6,727 nt of DNA from Gammaproteobacteria bacterium (GCA_019634245.1 JAHQVR010000070.1:1-6727), one strand, 5' to 3'. Positions 1 through 6,433 are shown, numbered from the stretch's first letter. Program-made: numbers and translations. The notes: a model not told the origin generated them from the sequence alone.

Positions 1-875
1 GCATAACCAACCTGCAAGAACGCCTCGATAACAGCGATCCATTTACGGCTGAAAACGGTACTGGCGGTACCACAGGTAATGATGGGAATGGCACAGGTAA
101 CACAGGTAATAATGGGAATGGCACTGGCGATACAAGTGACGTCACTGTCCTGATACCGTTTGTAGACCCTGATGATGCGCCCGAGATAGACGGGGAAATC
201 ACCATTAACAACAATAACGTCGCAGGCGTGTGGGCAAACGCAGTGAGTAGCGATATCAGCGGCGCACCCTTGGCCATCAATAATTTGATGGTCGATATCA
301 ACGCCGATCATGTGAATAACCTTATCTTGCGACGCTGGTGGGCGATGCACGACGGAGACTATCTCTATATTCTTGTTTTATCAGACGATTCGGGGCTGCG
401 TTTTAGCGATTCCGAAAGGGCTTGGCACGACGACAGCCTGGAACTCTATATCGACGGTGACAATAGTAAGCTACCAAGCTATGGAGATGATGACGACATC
501 CAGGTAACCATCCCACTGCAACCGTTAAACTCAACCTCATCCAATGAATCAGACGACGGCAGATTTAGTTTTGGCGCGGGTTCCACCGTCACTTCGTTGG
601 ATATTGAATTCGAAACCGGAATTGGTATCGGCCCAGATGGACTGCGCGTAAGCCGTTGGGAGCAAGACATCTACGAACTGCGCATCGCTATTGATAGCGC
701 CGGTATCGCCGTCGGCAAAGCTTTTGGTTTTGAATTGCAGATTAATGATGATGACGATGGTGGTGTAAGAGATGGAAAATGGGGTTGGTTTCATCCGGAG
801 CGAACCAACGCGGATGTCGATTTCACTCATTTAAACCCTTCGATTATGGGCACAGTCATCCTGCAGAACGACTAA
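1..875 (+). CDS. C-terminal part of a protein ending in a CBM9-like carbohydrate-binding domain (5' end outside window)
   Basis: The frame is open from the window edge (first full codon at nt 3) to TAA at 873-875, giving 290 visible residues. An internal GTG at 228 could be called as a start but lies inside the domain, so the true start is upstream of the window. Visible residues 1-18 are ordinary sequence. Residues about 19-45 are a Gly/Asn/Thr linker. From about residue 59 (APEIDGE) to the end the sequence reads as a family 9 carbohydrate-binding-like domain (Pfam CBM9_1 type). It shows the entry motif APxIDGE, a WWAMHDGDYLYI strand resembling the usual W-D-D-x-Y-L-Y element, DSLELYIDGDNS, and near the end GFELQINDDDDGG followed by GWFHP. 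The acidic loops would suit calcium binding. Such modules usually sit at the C-terminus of secreted carbohydrate-active or surface proteins, and the linker fits that. The upstream catalytic part and exact role cannot be known from this window. Confidence 0.8.
   Translation, partial: ITNLQERLDNSDPFTAENGTGGTTGNDGNGTGNTGNNGNGTGDTSDVTVLIPFVDPDDAPEIDGEITINNNNVAGVWANAVSSDISGAPLAINNLMVDINADHVNNLILRRWWAMHDGDYLYILVLSDDSGLRFSDSERAWHDDSLELYIDGDNSKLPSYGDDDDIQVTIPLQPLNSTSSNESDDGRFSFGAGSTVTSLDIEFETGIGIGPDGLRVSRWEQDIYELRIAIDSAGIAVGKAFGFELQINDDDDGGVRDGKWGWFHPERTNADVDFTHLNPSIMGTVILQND
66..125 (+). repeat. Two 30 bp tandem repeats encoding the Gly/Asn linker
   Basis: Units 66-95 and 96-125 differ at only a few bases and encode GTTGNDGNGT and GNTGNNGNGT. 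A degenerate third start (GDTSD) follows. The repeat is in frame, so a gain or loss of units would change linker length without a frameshift. It joins the upstream part of the protein to the CBM9-like domain. Confidence 0.8.
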
Positions 876-2623
876 CTGTTGCTCGCTGTAAGTAGGCGGT
901 GAATCTTACTCAGGTTTTTACTTTCGGCCAGCGTGATGGCACTGATACCGTTACGATCTTCTAACAACGCATCAGCACCTTGTTTTAATAATGTGCCAAC
1001 GAGTCGGTCTTGGCCACGCGCTACAGCTGCCAGCAACGCGGTGCGCCCTAGCAGATCCTGCTGATCAACATTCGCCCCCAGTTTGAGCATCTGATCCACC
1101 AGGTGATCCATACCCTTCTTTGACGCCTCGATAATCGGATAAGATGCATTAGCCGTAGACTGGTTGACGTCAGCCCCAGCATCGAGAATAAATTTCGCAA
1201 CAACTGGCTGCTCCATAGCAATGGCAAGCGACAATGGCGTTTCGCCGTTAACATCAACCGTATTGATCTTCGCCCCAGCATCAATCAACAAACCGACTAT
1301 TTCAATGATCGCAGATTGTGGTGCATGGCGAATAGCCATGGCTAAGGTATCGTCTGCAAGCTGCTCTTTGATATCGAGCTTTCTGGTGATCAGCGCGATA
1401 ATATTAGAGCACCCGGCTGTAACGGCACGGTTAAAGTGGCTTTTATCCCGAACAAATCTGAAAACGTCTATGTTGGGATTTTCATTAAGCGCTTGCTCAA
1501 CTTGATGGCTGTTGCAGGTTTGCATAGCGTTGGCGAAGCGCGCATTCAAGGCACGCTGGTACGATTTTCGGGTACTTAAAAATTCGAGCAACTGCTCACT
1601 GCAAGCAGGTTTGGCAAGATGATCCGAGAGTAACTTACCGCCTACTTTTAGAGATCCACCAAGATCATCCTGCGCCTTTAGCAAGCTTGTTAGGCGATAG
1701 GCATTACAATCCTGTGCAGCAGTTCTGAGCTGTACATACAACACTTTTAAGTCGGCTATCTTTGGCGCATTGTTTTTAAACTCGAACGGATGTTGACGGC
1801 CGGCAAACATCGGGTTAAGGCGCGCCGCTACCATCAAAGTGTAACGCTCGCCTGTTAGGCGACGATCTGTTTCTTCTGCGTAATCGTAAGCCGTTAAACC
1901 TCGATAGTCCTTTCTCTCTACCGATGCTCCTCTACTTAGAAGCTCTGCAGCAATATCAGCATTATCACTGGAAATAGCCACCATCAGAGGTGTTCGACGC
2001 TCAGCGTTAACGCCCTTGTTGTCAACTGCAGCACCAGCTCTAAGCAGTGCGTTTACGATGGCAAGGTCGCCTATCTTGGCCGCCAACATCAATGGCGTAT
2101 TGCCATTGACCACAACGTCGGTATCTGCTCCCTTAGCCAATAAGCTCTCCACATTCGCAACAGAGCGATTCGCAATCGCATGCATCAGCTTGCTTTCGAC
2201 GGAGCTAGGTAGGTGAGTGCAACTGGGTTTGAGCTTTTCGAGAACCTCTATCGCGATCGAATCGCTGCTGCAACGCCAGTTGAGCAAGCCGCTACCACTG
2301 TTGATAGTGGGGCTGAACAACATCGCCTGCTTACCAATCTCTTCGTCGAAATCGACTAAAATTGCGCCGCCGCGATTGACACTGACACGCGTGACGCTTG
2401 TGCCAAAAATACTGCTTGCTGGAGAAATACCCGCACCTGCGTTATCGTGTGGCATGACGCCATTTCGAATGTAGTGATCAGAAACTTGACGTTTCACAGG
2501 TGCGACTAGCGTGTAAGCTTCAGACAGAAGCGCAGCCTGAATGTACAAATTACGCTGCTGATAGGAATGCAGCGCTCCCGCACTAACAGCCACCATTGCC
2601 AATAAAATTATAAGTCGTTTCAC
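872..2623 (-). CDS. Predicted exported/membrane-anchored protein: type IV pilin-like domain fused to ankyrin repeats
   Basis: The protein has 583 residues from GTG at 2623-2621. I chose this start because AGGTG lies 7 nt upstream and a signal or anchor segment begins directly after it (MKRLIILLAMVAVSAGAL). The same frame stays open to 2977, but the extra 118 residues are low quality and would overlap the divergent protease gene. Residues about 18-137 resemble a type IVa pilin without its N-terminal motif: SYQQR-like end of helix 1, SEAYTLVAPVKRQVSDHYIRNG, a VTRVSVNRGGAI strand, and a C-terminal WRCSS...KPSC cysteine pair (C118, C135). The prepilin peptidase signature (G before F, then Glu5) is absent. 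Residues 138-250 hold ankyrin repeats (NGNTPLMLAA, RRTPLMVAI). Residues 253-428 are helical and degenerate with four spaced cysteines, and 429-583 hold about four more repeats (NGETPLSLAIA, LGRTALLAAVARG). Location is probably periplasmic, anchored or secreted. Function is unknown; protein binding is likely from the ankyrin repeats. Confidence 0.85.
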   Translation of the reverse strand: MKRLIILLAMVAVSAGALHSYQQRNLYIQAALLSEAYTLVAPVKRQVSDHYIRNGVMPHDNAGAGISPASSIFGTSVTRVSVNRGGAILVDFDEEIGKQAMLFSPTINSGSGLLNWRCSSDSIAIEVLEKLKPSCTHLPSSVESKLMHAIANRSVANVESLLAKGADTDVVVNGNTPLMLAAKIGDLAIVNALLRAGAAVDNKGVNAERRTPLMVAISSDNADIAAELLSRGASVERKDYRGLTAYDYAEETDRRLTGERYTLMVAARLNPMFAGRQHPFEFKNNAPKIADLKVLYVQLRTAAQDCNAYRLTSLLKAQDDLGGSLKVGGKLLSDHLAKPACSEQLLEFLSTRKSYQRALNARFANAMQTCNSHQVEQALNENPNIDVFRFVRDKSHFNRAVTAGCSNIIALITRKLDIKEQLADDTLAMAIRHAPQSAIIEIVGLLIDAGAKINTVDVNGETPLSLAIAMEQPVVAKFILDAGADVNQSTANASYPIIEASKKGMDHLVDQMLKLGANVDQQDLLGRTALLAAVARGQDRLVGTLLKQGADALLEDRNGISAITLAESKNLSKIHRLLTASNS

Positions 2624-2630
2624 ATCCAGA

Positions 2631-2635
2631 CACCT
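2631..2635 (-). promoter_or_regulatory. Ribosome binding site deciding the GTG start of the pilin-ankyrin gene
   Basis: Read on the minus strand this is AGGTG, 7 nt before the GTG at 2623. It favours the 583-residue product over the in-frame start at 2977, and the hydrophobic N-terminal segment begins directly after this GTG. Confidence 0.7.
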
Positions 2636-2746
2636 GTGTGGGCGGAGCATCCAGCTTCCGTAAGGCTCTGAAGCAAATATCGGCGGTAAACTTGATGCCT
2701 TAACGGGTTTCACTGCGCAATTCGCGCCCGATTCTGCCGCTAGACC

Positions 2747-2754
2747 CTTATACT
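2747..2754. promoter_or_regulatory. Overlapping divergent -10-like elements between the pilin-ankyrin and M16C genes
   Basis: The plus strand reads TATACT at 2749-2754 (5 of 6 to TATAAT). The minus strand reads TATAAG over 2752-2747 (5 of 6). The plus-strand element would give a leader of about 35 nt before the ATG at 2797. The minus-strand element would give one of about 115 nt before the GTG at 2623. I see no good -35 hexamer at 16-18 bp for either, so these are candidates only. Confidence 0.35.
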
Positions 2755-2777
2755 GACGATCAATTTCACATTTATGC

Positions 2778-2791
2778 ATTGGGAGCCCAAT
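2778..2791 (+). promoter_or_regulatory. Dyad ATTGGG-AG-CCCAAT containing the M16C Shine-Dalgarno
   Basis: This is a perfect 6-2-6 inverted repeat just upstream of the M16C ATG. GGGAG (2781-2785) inside it is the best Shine-Dalgarno match, 11 nt before ATG 2797. As RNA it could form a 5 bp stem with GAGC in the loop. As DNA it could be a small operator. The TTG at 2779 lies within it and is a less likely start. Confidence 0.4.
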
Positions 2792-2796
2792 CCAAC

Positions 2797-5730
2797 ATGA
2801 ATCACATGTCCTGTCACCCCAGTTTTGAGCAGCTACGCAGTACCCAAATAAAATCGCTCGATATCGACGTTCATGAATTTCGTCACAAGAAAACCGGCGC
2901 CCCGCACATCCATTTGTCCACAGACAACAGCGAAAACGTGTTTTTGGTGGGTTTGCGTACTGTTCCAACGGACTCAACGGGTGTTGCCCACATTTTGGAG
3001 CACACTGTGTTGTGTGGTAGCGAGAAGTACCCTGTTCGTGATCCGTTCTTTATGATGATTCGACGGTCTTTGAACACGTTCATGAACGCGTTCACGTCCA
3101 GCGATTGGACCGCCTACCCTTTTGCAAGTCAAAATCGCAAAGACTATTTTAATTTGCTTGATGTCTACCTGGACGCCGTATTCTTCTCAAGCCTGAACGA
3201 ACTGGACTTTTCCCAAGAAGGCCACCGTGTCGAATTTGAAGAAGCGGACAACCCGGAGTCGGATCTGGTATTCAAAGGCGTTGTGTTCAATGAGATGAAA
3301 GGTGCCATGAGTGCACCAACCAGTATGCTTTGGGATGCGATGGGTGCTCATCTTTTTCCTAACAACACCTATCACTACAACAGTGGCGGTGATCCTGAAG
3401 TCATTCCGGAGCTGTCTTATCCACAGCTGCTGGACTTTTATAAAACGCACTATCATCCTTCAAACGCTGTGTTCATGACCTACGGCGACATTCCACCTGT
3501 CGAATTACAGCAGCGGTTTGACGATGCTGTCCTCAGTCGCTTTGATGCACTTGGCCGTAAAATCAGCGTCGAGAAGACTCACCGATTCCACTCTCCAAAA
3601 CGGATTGAGGAATCCTATGCCATTCAAGATACGGATACCCAAGATAAAACCCACATTGTTTTAGGCTGGCTTTTAGGCGAAAGCACAGATCTAGACCAAC
3701 GACTGGAAGCGCACCTGCTCTCCAGTGTGCTGCTCGACAACAGTGCTTCTCCACTATTACAAGCACTTGAGCAAACGGATTTGGGCACCGCACCATCACC
3801 CTTGTGCGGTGTTGAAGATAGCGCTCTGGAAATGGTGTTTGTTTGCGGCTTGGATGGTAGCAATCCTGAAGCTCGGGACGACGCCGAAAAACTGGTGCTG
3901 GATGTTTTGGAGTCTGTGGCACGCAATGGCGTAGCACAGGAACAAGTTGAAGCCGTGTTGCACCAGCTGGAATTGAGCCAGCGAGAGATACGTGGCGATG
4001 GTATGCCGTTTGGTTTACAGCTGGTTCTTAGTGGCTTGTCTGCTGCCATGCATCGTGGCGATACCCTGGCAACGCTGGATCTGGACCCAGCGCTCACCCG
4101 TTTACGCGAGAAAACCGCCGATCCTCAGTTCATACCTGATCTGGTCAAGCGCTTGCTCTTGGATAATCAGCATCGAATCACCCTTACGTTAAAACCCGAT
4201 CCCAAAATTAGCCAACGCCGAATCAATGCGGAGAAGGCCAGGCTTGAGCAGATGAAAAGCCAGCTAAACCCCGACGAAGCGGCTGCAATTGTCGACTATG
4301 CGCAACAACTGGCGAAACGCCAGGTGCAAGAAGACGATCCATCGATCCTGCCCAAGGTCACACTTGACGACATACCAGCAAGTTTTCATATACCTGAAGC
4401 GAGCCATCACAAGATCGGTGACGACAATGCCACGGTTTACTACCAAGGCACTAACGGCCTTGTATATCAACATGCTGTACAACCACTGCCGCAACTGAGC
4501 GAACCGCTTCGCCGCGCACTACCACTGTACACAGGCTTTCTCGCCGAGCTTGGATCAGGCGGCCGCGACTACCTTGAAACACAAAAACGACAAGCCGAAG
4601 TTACAGGCGGTGTAGGTGCCTACTCTTTGCAACGTGGCGCTATTGACAACGAACAGGACGTAAATGGCTATATCATTGTCAGGGGCAAGGCCCTGGAGCG
4701 CAACAGTTCATCTTTAAGTGAACTCATACGCGACACCATGACAGATGTACGCTTTGATGAACACGAGCGGCTTAGAGAGCTTGTCTCGCAGGCGCGAATG
4801 TCACGCGAACAGAGTGTTACTGGCAGCGGACATATGCTTGCCATGATGGCCGCCAGCAGTGGTATGAGCCCAACGGCTTTTTGGTCTAATGAGTTATCCG
4901 GCCTGCAAGGCATCAAAACACTCAAAAACTTGGATGACAGCCTTAGCGACTCTGCCGAGCTTGAAAAATTGTCTGCAAAGCTTCAAGAAATACACGAACT
5001 GATGAAATCGGCGCCACGCGAATTTATGGTGGTAACAGAAGAACAAAACTGGCCAGATATTCAGCAGCAGATGAGCACCATTTTCGAGGCGAATAACAGC
5101 GCCAATCAGGGCGCGTTTGAAGTCATGGCACCTGATCCGATACGCACCACAATCAAGCAGCTCTGGACTACCAATACGGAAGTGAACTTTTGCGCCAGTG
5201 CATTCCCGGTAGTCACAGCCCAGCATGAAGATGCCGCGGCTTTATCGGTACTTGGGCCAGTATTACGAAACGGATTCCTACATCGCGCTATTCGAGAAAC
5301 CGGTGGCGCGTACGGTGGCGGCGCTTCTTACGATGCCGACTCGGCATCCTTCAAGTTCTATTCGTATCGAGATCCACGACTGACAGAAACACTGGACGAT
5401 TTCGCAAAATCCATCGAATGGCTCAATGGCGCAGATCTGGACCCCAGACTGCTCGAAGAAGCCATCCTGAACGTAATCAGTGGCATAGACAAACCTGGCT
5501 CACCAGCAGGTGAGGCGCGCAATGCTTACCAAAATGCCCTAACTGGGCGATCCGCTGAATTCAGACAATCGTACCGTCAGCGAATTTTGGCCGTAACAAT
5601 GGATGATTTACGCTCGGTTGGTGCGCGGTATTTCGATCCGGGCAAAGCGAGCATTGCGGTTGTGACCAATTCTGAGACAGCCGTGAGAGACGAAGTGGCT
5701 GAATTAAAATTGGACATACATGATCTGTGA
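2797..5730 (+). CDS. M16C zinc metallopeptidase, presequence protease (PreP/Cym1)-like, insulinase superfamily
   Basis: The protein has 977 residues from ATG 2797, full length for the family. An in-frame TTG at 2779 adds six residues and an ATG at 2806 removes three. I prefer 2797 because GGGAG lies 11 nt upstream. The inverted zinc motif HILEH is at residues 65-69 (2989-3003), with the distal zinc ligand Glu166 in VVFNEMKGAMS. The 97-residue spacing between the second His and this Glu matches PreP. The signature stretch GSEKYPVRDPFF and NTFMNAFTSSDWTAYPFAS is very conserved in this subfamily. A second M16 domain starts near 200 (PQLLDFYKTHYHPSNAVF). The M16C-associated region runs from about 455 to 705. 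The C-terminal half carries RETGGAYGGG with Arg833 and Tyr839, the substrate-binding pair. No signal peptide is seen, so it is probably cytosolic. Family members are clamshell-like peptidases that degrade oligopeptides up to several tens of residues. The gene is alone on its strand and ends at a terminator. Confidence 0.95.
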   Translation: MNHMSCHPSFEQLRSTQIKSLDIDVHEFRHKKTGAPHIHLSTDNSENVFLVGLRTVPTDSTGVAHILEHTVLCGSEKYPVRDPFFMMIRRSLNTFMNAFTSSDWTAYPFASQNRKDYFNLLDVYLDAVFFSSLNELDFSQEGHRVEFEEADNPESDLVFKGVVFNEMKGAMSAPTSMLWDAMGAHLFPNNTYHYNSGGDPEVIPELSYPQLLDFYKTHYHPSNAVFMTYGDIPPVELQQRFDDAVLSRFDALGRKISVEKTHRFHSPKRIEESYAIQDTDTQDKTHIVLGWLLGESTDLDQRLEAHLLSSVLLDNSASPLLQALEQTDLGTAPSPLCGVEDSALEMVFVCGLDGSNPEARDDAEKLVLDVLESVARNGVAQEQVEAVLHQLELSQREIRGDGMPFGLQLVLSGLSAAMHRGDTLATLDLDPALTRLREKTADPQFIPDLVKRLLLDNQHRITLTLKPDPKISQRRINAEKARLEQMKSQLNPDEAAAIVDYAQQLAKRQVQEDDPSILPKVTLDDIPASFHIPEASHHKIGDDNATVYYQGTNGLVYQHAVQPLPQLSEPLRRALPLYTGFLAELGSGGRDYLETQKRQAEVTGGVGAYSLQRGAIDNEQDVNGYIIVRGKALERNSSSLSELIRDTMTDVRFDEHERLRELVSQARMSREQSVTGSGHMLAMMAASSGMSPTAFWSNELSGLQGIKTLKNLDDSLSDSAELEKLSAKLQEIHELMKSAPREFMVVTEEQNWPDIQQQMSTIFEANNSANQGAFEVMAPDPIRTTIKQLWTTNTEVNFCASAFPVVTAQHEDAAALSVLGPVLRNGFLHRAIRETGGAYGGGASYDADSASFKFYSYRDPRLTETLDDFAKSIEWLNGADLDPRLLEEAILNVISGIDKPGSPAGEARNAYQNALTGRSAEFRQSYRQRILAVTMDDLRSVGARYFDPGKASIAVVTNSETAVRDEVAELKLDIHDL

Positions 5731-5754
5731 GATGTGCTGAGAATCGAGGCAAAA

Positions 5755-5781
5755 AAAAACCCCATGGTATTTGGGGTTTTT
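5755..5781. terminator. Bidirectional intrinsic terminator between the M16C gene and csrA
   Basis: Left arm AAAAACCCC (5755-5763) pairs with GGGGTTTTT (5773-5781), plus an extra A-T pair and a 7 nt loop. On the plus strand the stem ends in a five-T run, 25 nt after the M16C stop. On the minus strand GGGG is followed by nine Ts (5759-5751), making it the stronger terminator for csrA. The two converging genes share it. Confidence 0.9.
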
Positions 5782-5807
5782 ACTGACAAATCAAACAATT
5801 AAGTTTA

Positions 5808-6026
5808 TTACTCAGCGTCTGGTTTTGCCTCGTCCGGTGAAGCTGGCTCGTCAGTAATCGATTCACCCGACTGGATTCTCTGGTAGATCTCTTCTCGATG
5901 CACACTTACATCGGCAGGCGCAGTGATACCAATCCTGACCTGTTTACCCTTGACGCTCAAGATGGTGATGGTGACTTCGTCTCCAATCACTATCGATTCG
6001 TCAGTTCTTCTGCTCAGAATCAACAT
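5808..6026 (-). CDS. csrA: Carbon storage regulator CsrA/RsmA with acidic C-terminal tail
   Basis: The protein has 72 residues from ATG 6026-6024. It is a homodimeric RNA-binding protein that binds GGA motifs in mRNA leaders, blocking translation or altering mRNA stability, and is normally antagonised by CsrB/RsmZ-type sRNAs. Residues 1-52 follow the canonical fold: MLILSRR with Leu4, Arg6 and Arg7, then [21 protein letters not shown], then [13 protein letters not shown] with the RNA-contacting Arg44. The core therefore looks fully functional. Typical gammaproteobacterial CsrA has 61-65 residues. Here the tail after residue 53 is longer and acidic ([14 protein letters not shown]), unlike the polar E. 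coli tail. The common lysC or alaS upstream neighbour is absent; the gene diverges from an H1-like gene. It is monocistronic and ends at the terminator at 5755-5781. It may be one of several CsrA paralogues in the genome. Confidence 0.96.
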   Translation of the reverse strand: MLILSRRTDESIVIGDEVTITILSVKGKQVRIGITAPADVSVHREEIYQRIQSGESITDEPASPDEAKPDAE

Positions 6027-6037
6027 GTCTGAGTATT

Positions 6038-6044
6038 CCCCCCT
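6038..6044 (-). promoter_or_regulatory. csrA ribosome binding site, AGGGGGG, overlapping a GGA motif
   Basis: The minus strand reads AGGGGGG followed by AA, with about 11 nt to the ATG at 6026. The GGA formed at its edge is a possible CsrA self-binding site, as in csrA autoregulation in E. coli. A second GGA in the context ATGGA lies upstream (plus positions 6083-6087). Confidence 0.55.
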
Positions 6045-6045
6045 G

Positions 6046-6054
6046 TTTATACCA
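6046..6054 (-). promoter_or_regulatory. Possible extended -10 element upstream of csrA
   Basis: The minus strand reads TGGTATAAA, fitting TGnTATAAT at all but the last base. It would start transcription almost at the G-run, leaving hardly any leader before the Shine-Dalgarno, so it may not be the main promoter. No good -35 is present at 17 bp, which is acceptable for an extended -10 promoter. Confidence 0.25.
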
Positions 6055-6100
6055 ACACAGATTAATAGACAGCTGCTTTAGCTCCATTCACGCAGGACGA

Positions 6101-6117
6101 TTGTACAACATGTACAA
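6101..6117. promoter_or_regulatory. Palindrome TTGTACA-ACA-TGTACAA, candidate operator upstream of csrA
   Basis: This is an exact 7-3-7 inverted repeat beginning 75 bp upstream of the csrA start codon and 44 bp left of the -35 of the right-facing promoter. The symmetry and odd spacer suit a dimeric transcription factor. The cognate factor is not recognised; it does not fit LexA, Fur or CRP consensus. Confidence 0.5.
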
Positions 6118-6160
6118 GAGTAGCATTTCCACCTCGAAAAGTGACTAGAAACTATTACTT

Positions 6161-6188
6161 TTGACAGTGGATTTTCTTTTTATATTGT
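6161..6188 (+). promoter_or_regulatory. Sigma70-like promoter facing the H1-like gene
   Basis: A perfect TTGACA (6161-6166) is followed after 16 bp by TATTGT (6183-6188, 4 of 6). An alternative, TATATT at 6181, has too short a spacer. Transcription would start near 6195, leaving a leader of about 245 nt before the GTG at 6441. The leader contains the repeats and GGA motifs described separately. Confidence 0.5.
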
Positions 6189-6312
6189 ACTAGACCGCCG
6201 ATCCACATTGATTACCGTGTAACCCTCGAGCATGTTCTATGCGCCGCAGCCAACCCGACAAATAGATCTTTTGAAATTTGTTCACTAAAACGGACATGAT
6301 TTCGGATGGTAA

Positions 6313-6344
6313 ATTCCATTAAATCGCGGATATTTCATTAAATC
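6313..6344 (+). repeat. Direct repeat ATTYCATTAAATC, two copies 19 bp apart
   Basis: ATTCCATTAAATC (6313-6325) and ATTTCATTAAATC (6332-6344) differ at one base and start 19 bp apart. They lie in the putative leader of the H1-like gene. They may be tandem protein-binding sites or simply AT-rich chance similarity. Confidence 0.5.
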
Positions 6345-6358
6345 CTTACTTTAGCGCC

Positions 6359-6380
6359 AAAAAAAACTTCAGTTTTTTTA
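6359..6380 (+). repeat. A/T-rich perfect inverted repeat with terminator-like shape in the H1-like leader
   Basis: AAAAAAAC (6360-6367) pairs with GTTTTTTT (6372-6379) around a TTCA loop. The stem has only one G-C pair, so it is a weak hairpin, yet it ends in seven Ts as an intrinsic terminator would. It could act as an attenuator, or as a bent poly-A tract. Confidence 0.45.
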
Positions 6381-6396
6381 AATGTGAACGCTATTT

Positions 6397-6409
6397 GCAA
6401 AGCCTTTGC
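6397..6409. promoter_or_regulatory. Small dyad GCAAAG-C-CTTTGC near the H1-like start
   Basis: This perfect 6-1-6 inverted repeat ends 31 bp before the GTG. A single-base loop makes it a poor RNA hairpin, so a DNA operator is the more sensible reading. No cognate regulator is recognised. Confidence 0.35.
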
Positions 6410-6428
6410 GCACTTTAGACATTAATTT

Positions 6429-6433
6429 GAGGA
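6429..6433 (+). promoter_or_regulatory. Ribosome binding site GAGGA of the H1-like gene
   Basis: GAGGA lies 7 nt before GTG 6441, an ideal spacing that fixes a non-ATG start. The following GGAATACT (6431-6438) is also found, on the opposite strand, at the csrA ribosome binding site. Confidence 0.8.

Noticed and set aside
228..875. CBM9-domain gene starting at GTG 228
   Set aside because: The frame stays open to the window edge with linker-like sequence, and this GTG falls inside the carbohydrate-binding domain; the gene is a 3' fragment of a larger one.
3563..4097. Long minus-strand frames within the protease gene
   Set aside because: They are shadows of a strongly conserved M16C gene and have no domain-like sequence or ribosome binding sites.
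6025..6081. Short plus-strand ATG frame opposite the csrA start
   Set aside because: No ribosome binding site, and it lies over the start and leader of csrA on the other strand.
6232..6288. 18-codon ATG frame in the H1-like leader (possible upstream peptide, MFYAPQPTRQ...)
   Set aside because: No clear Shine-Dalgarno and no attenuation-type codon run; the length is expected by chance.
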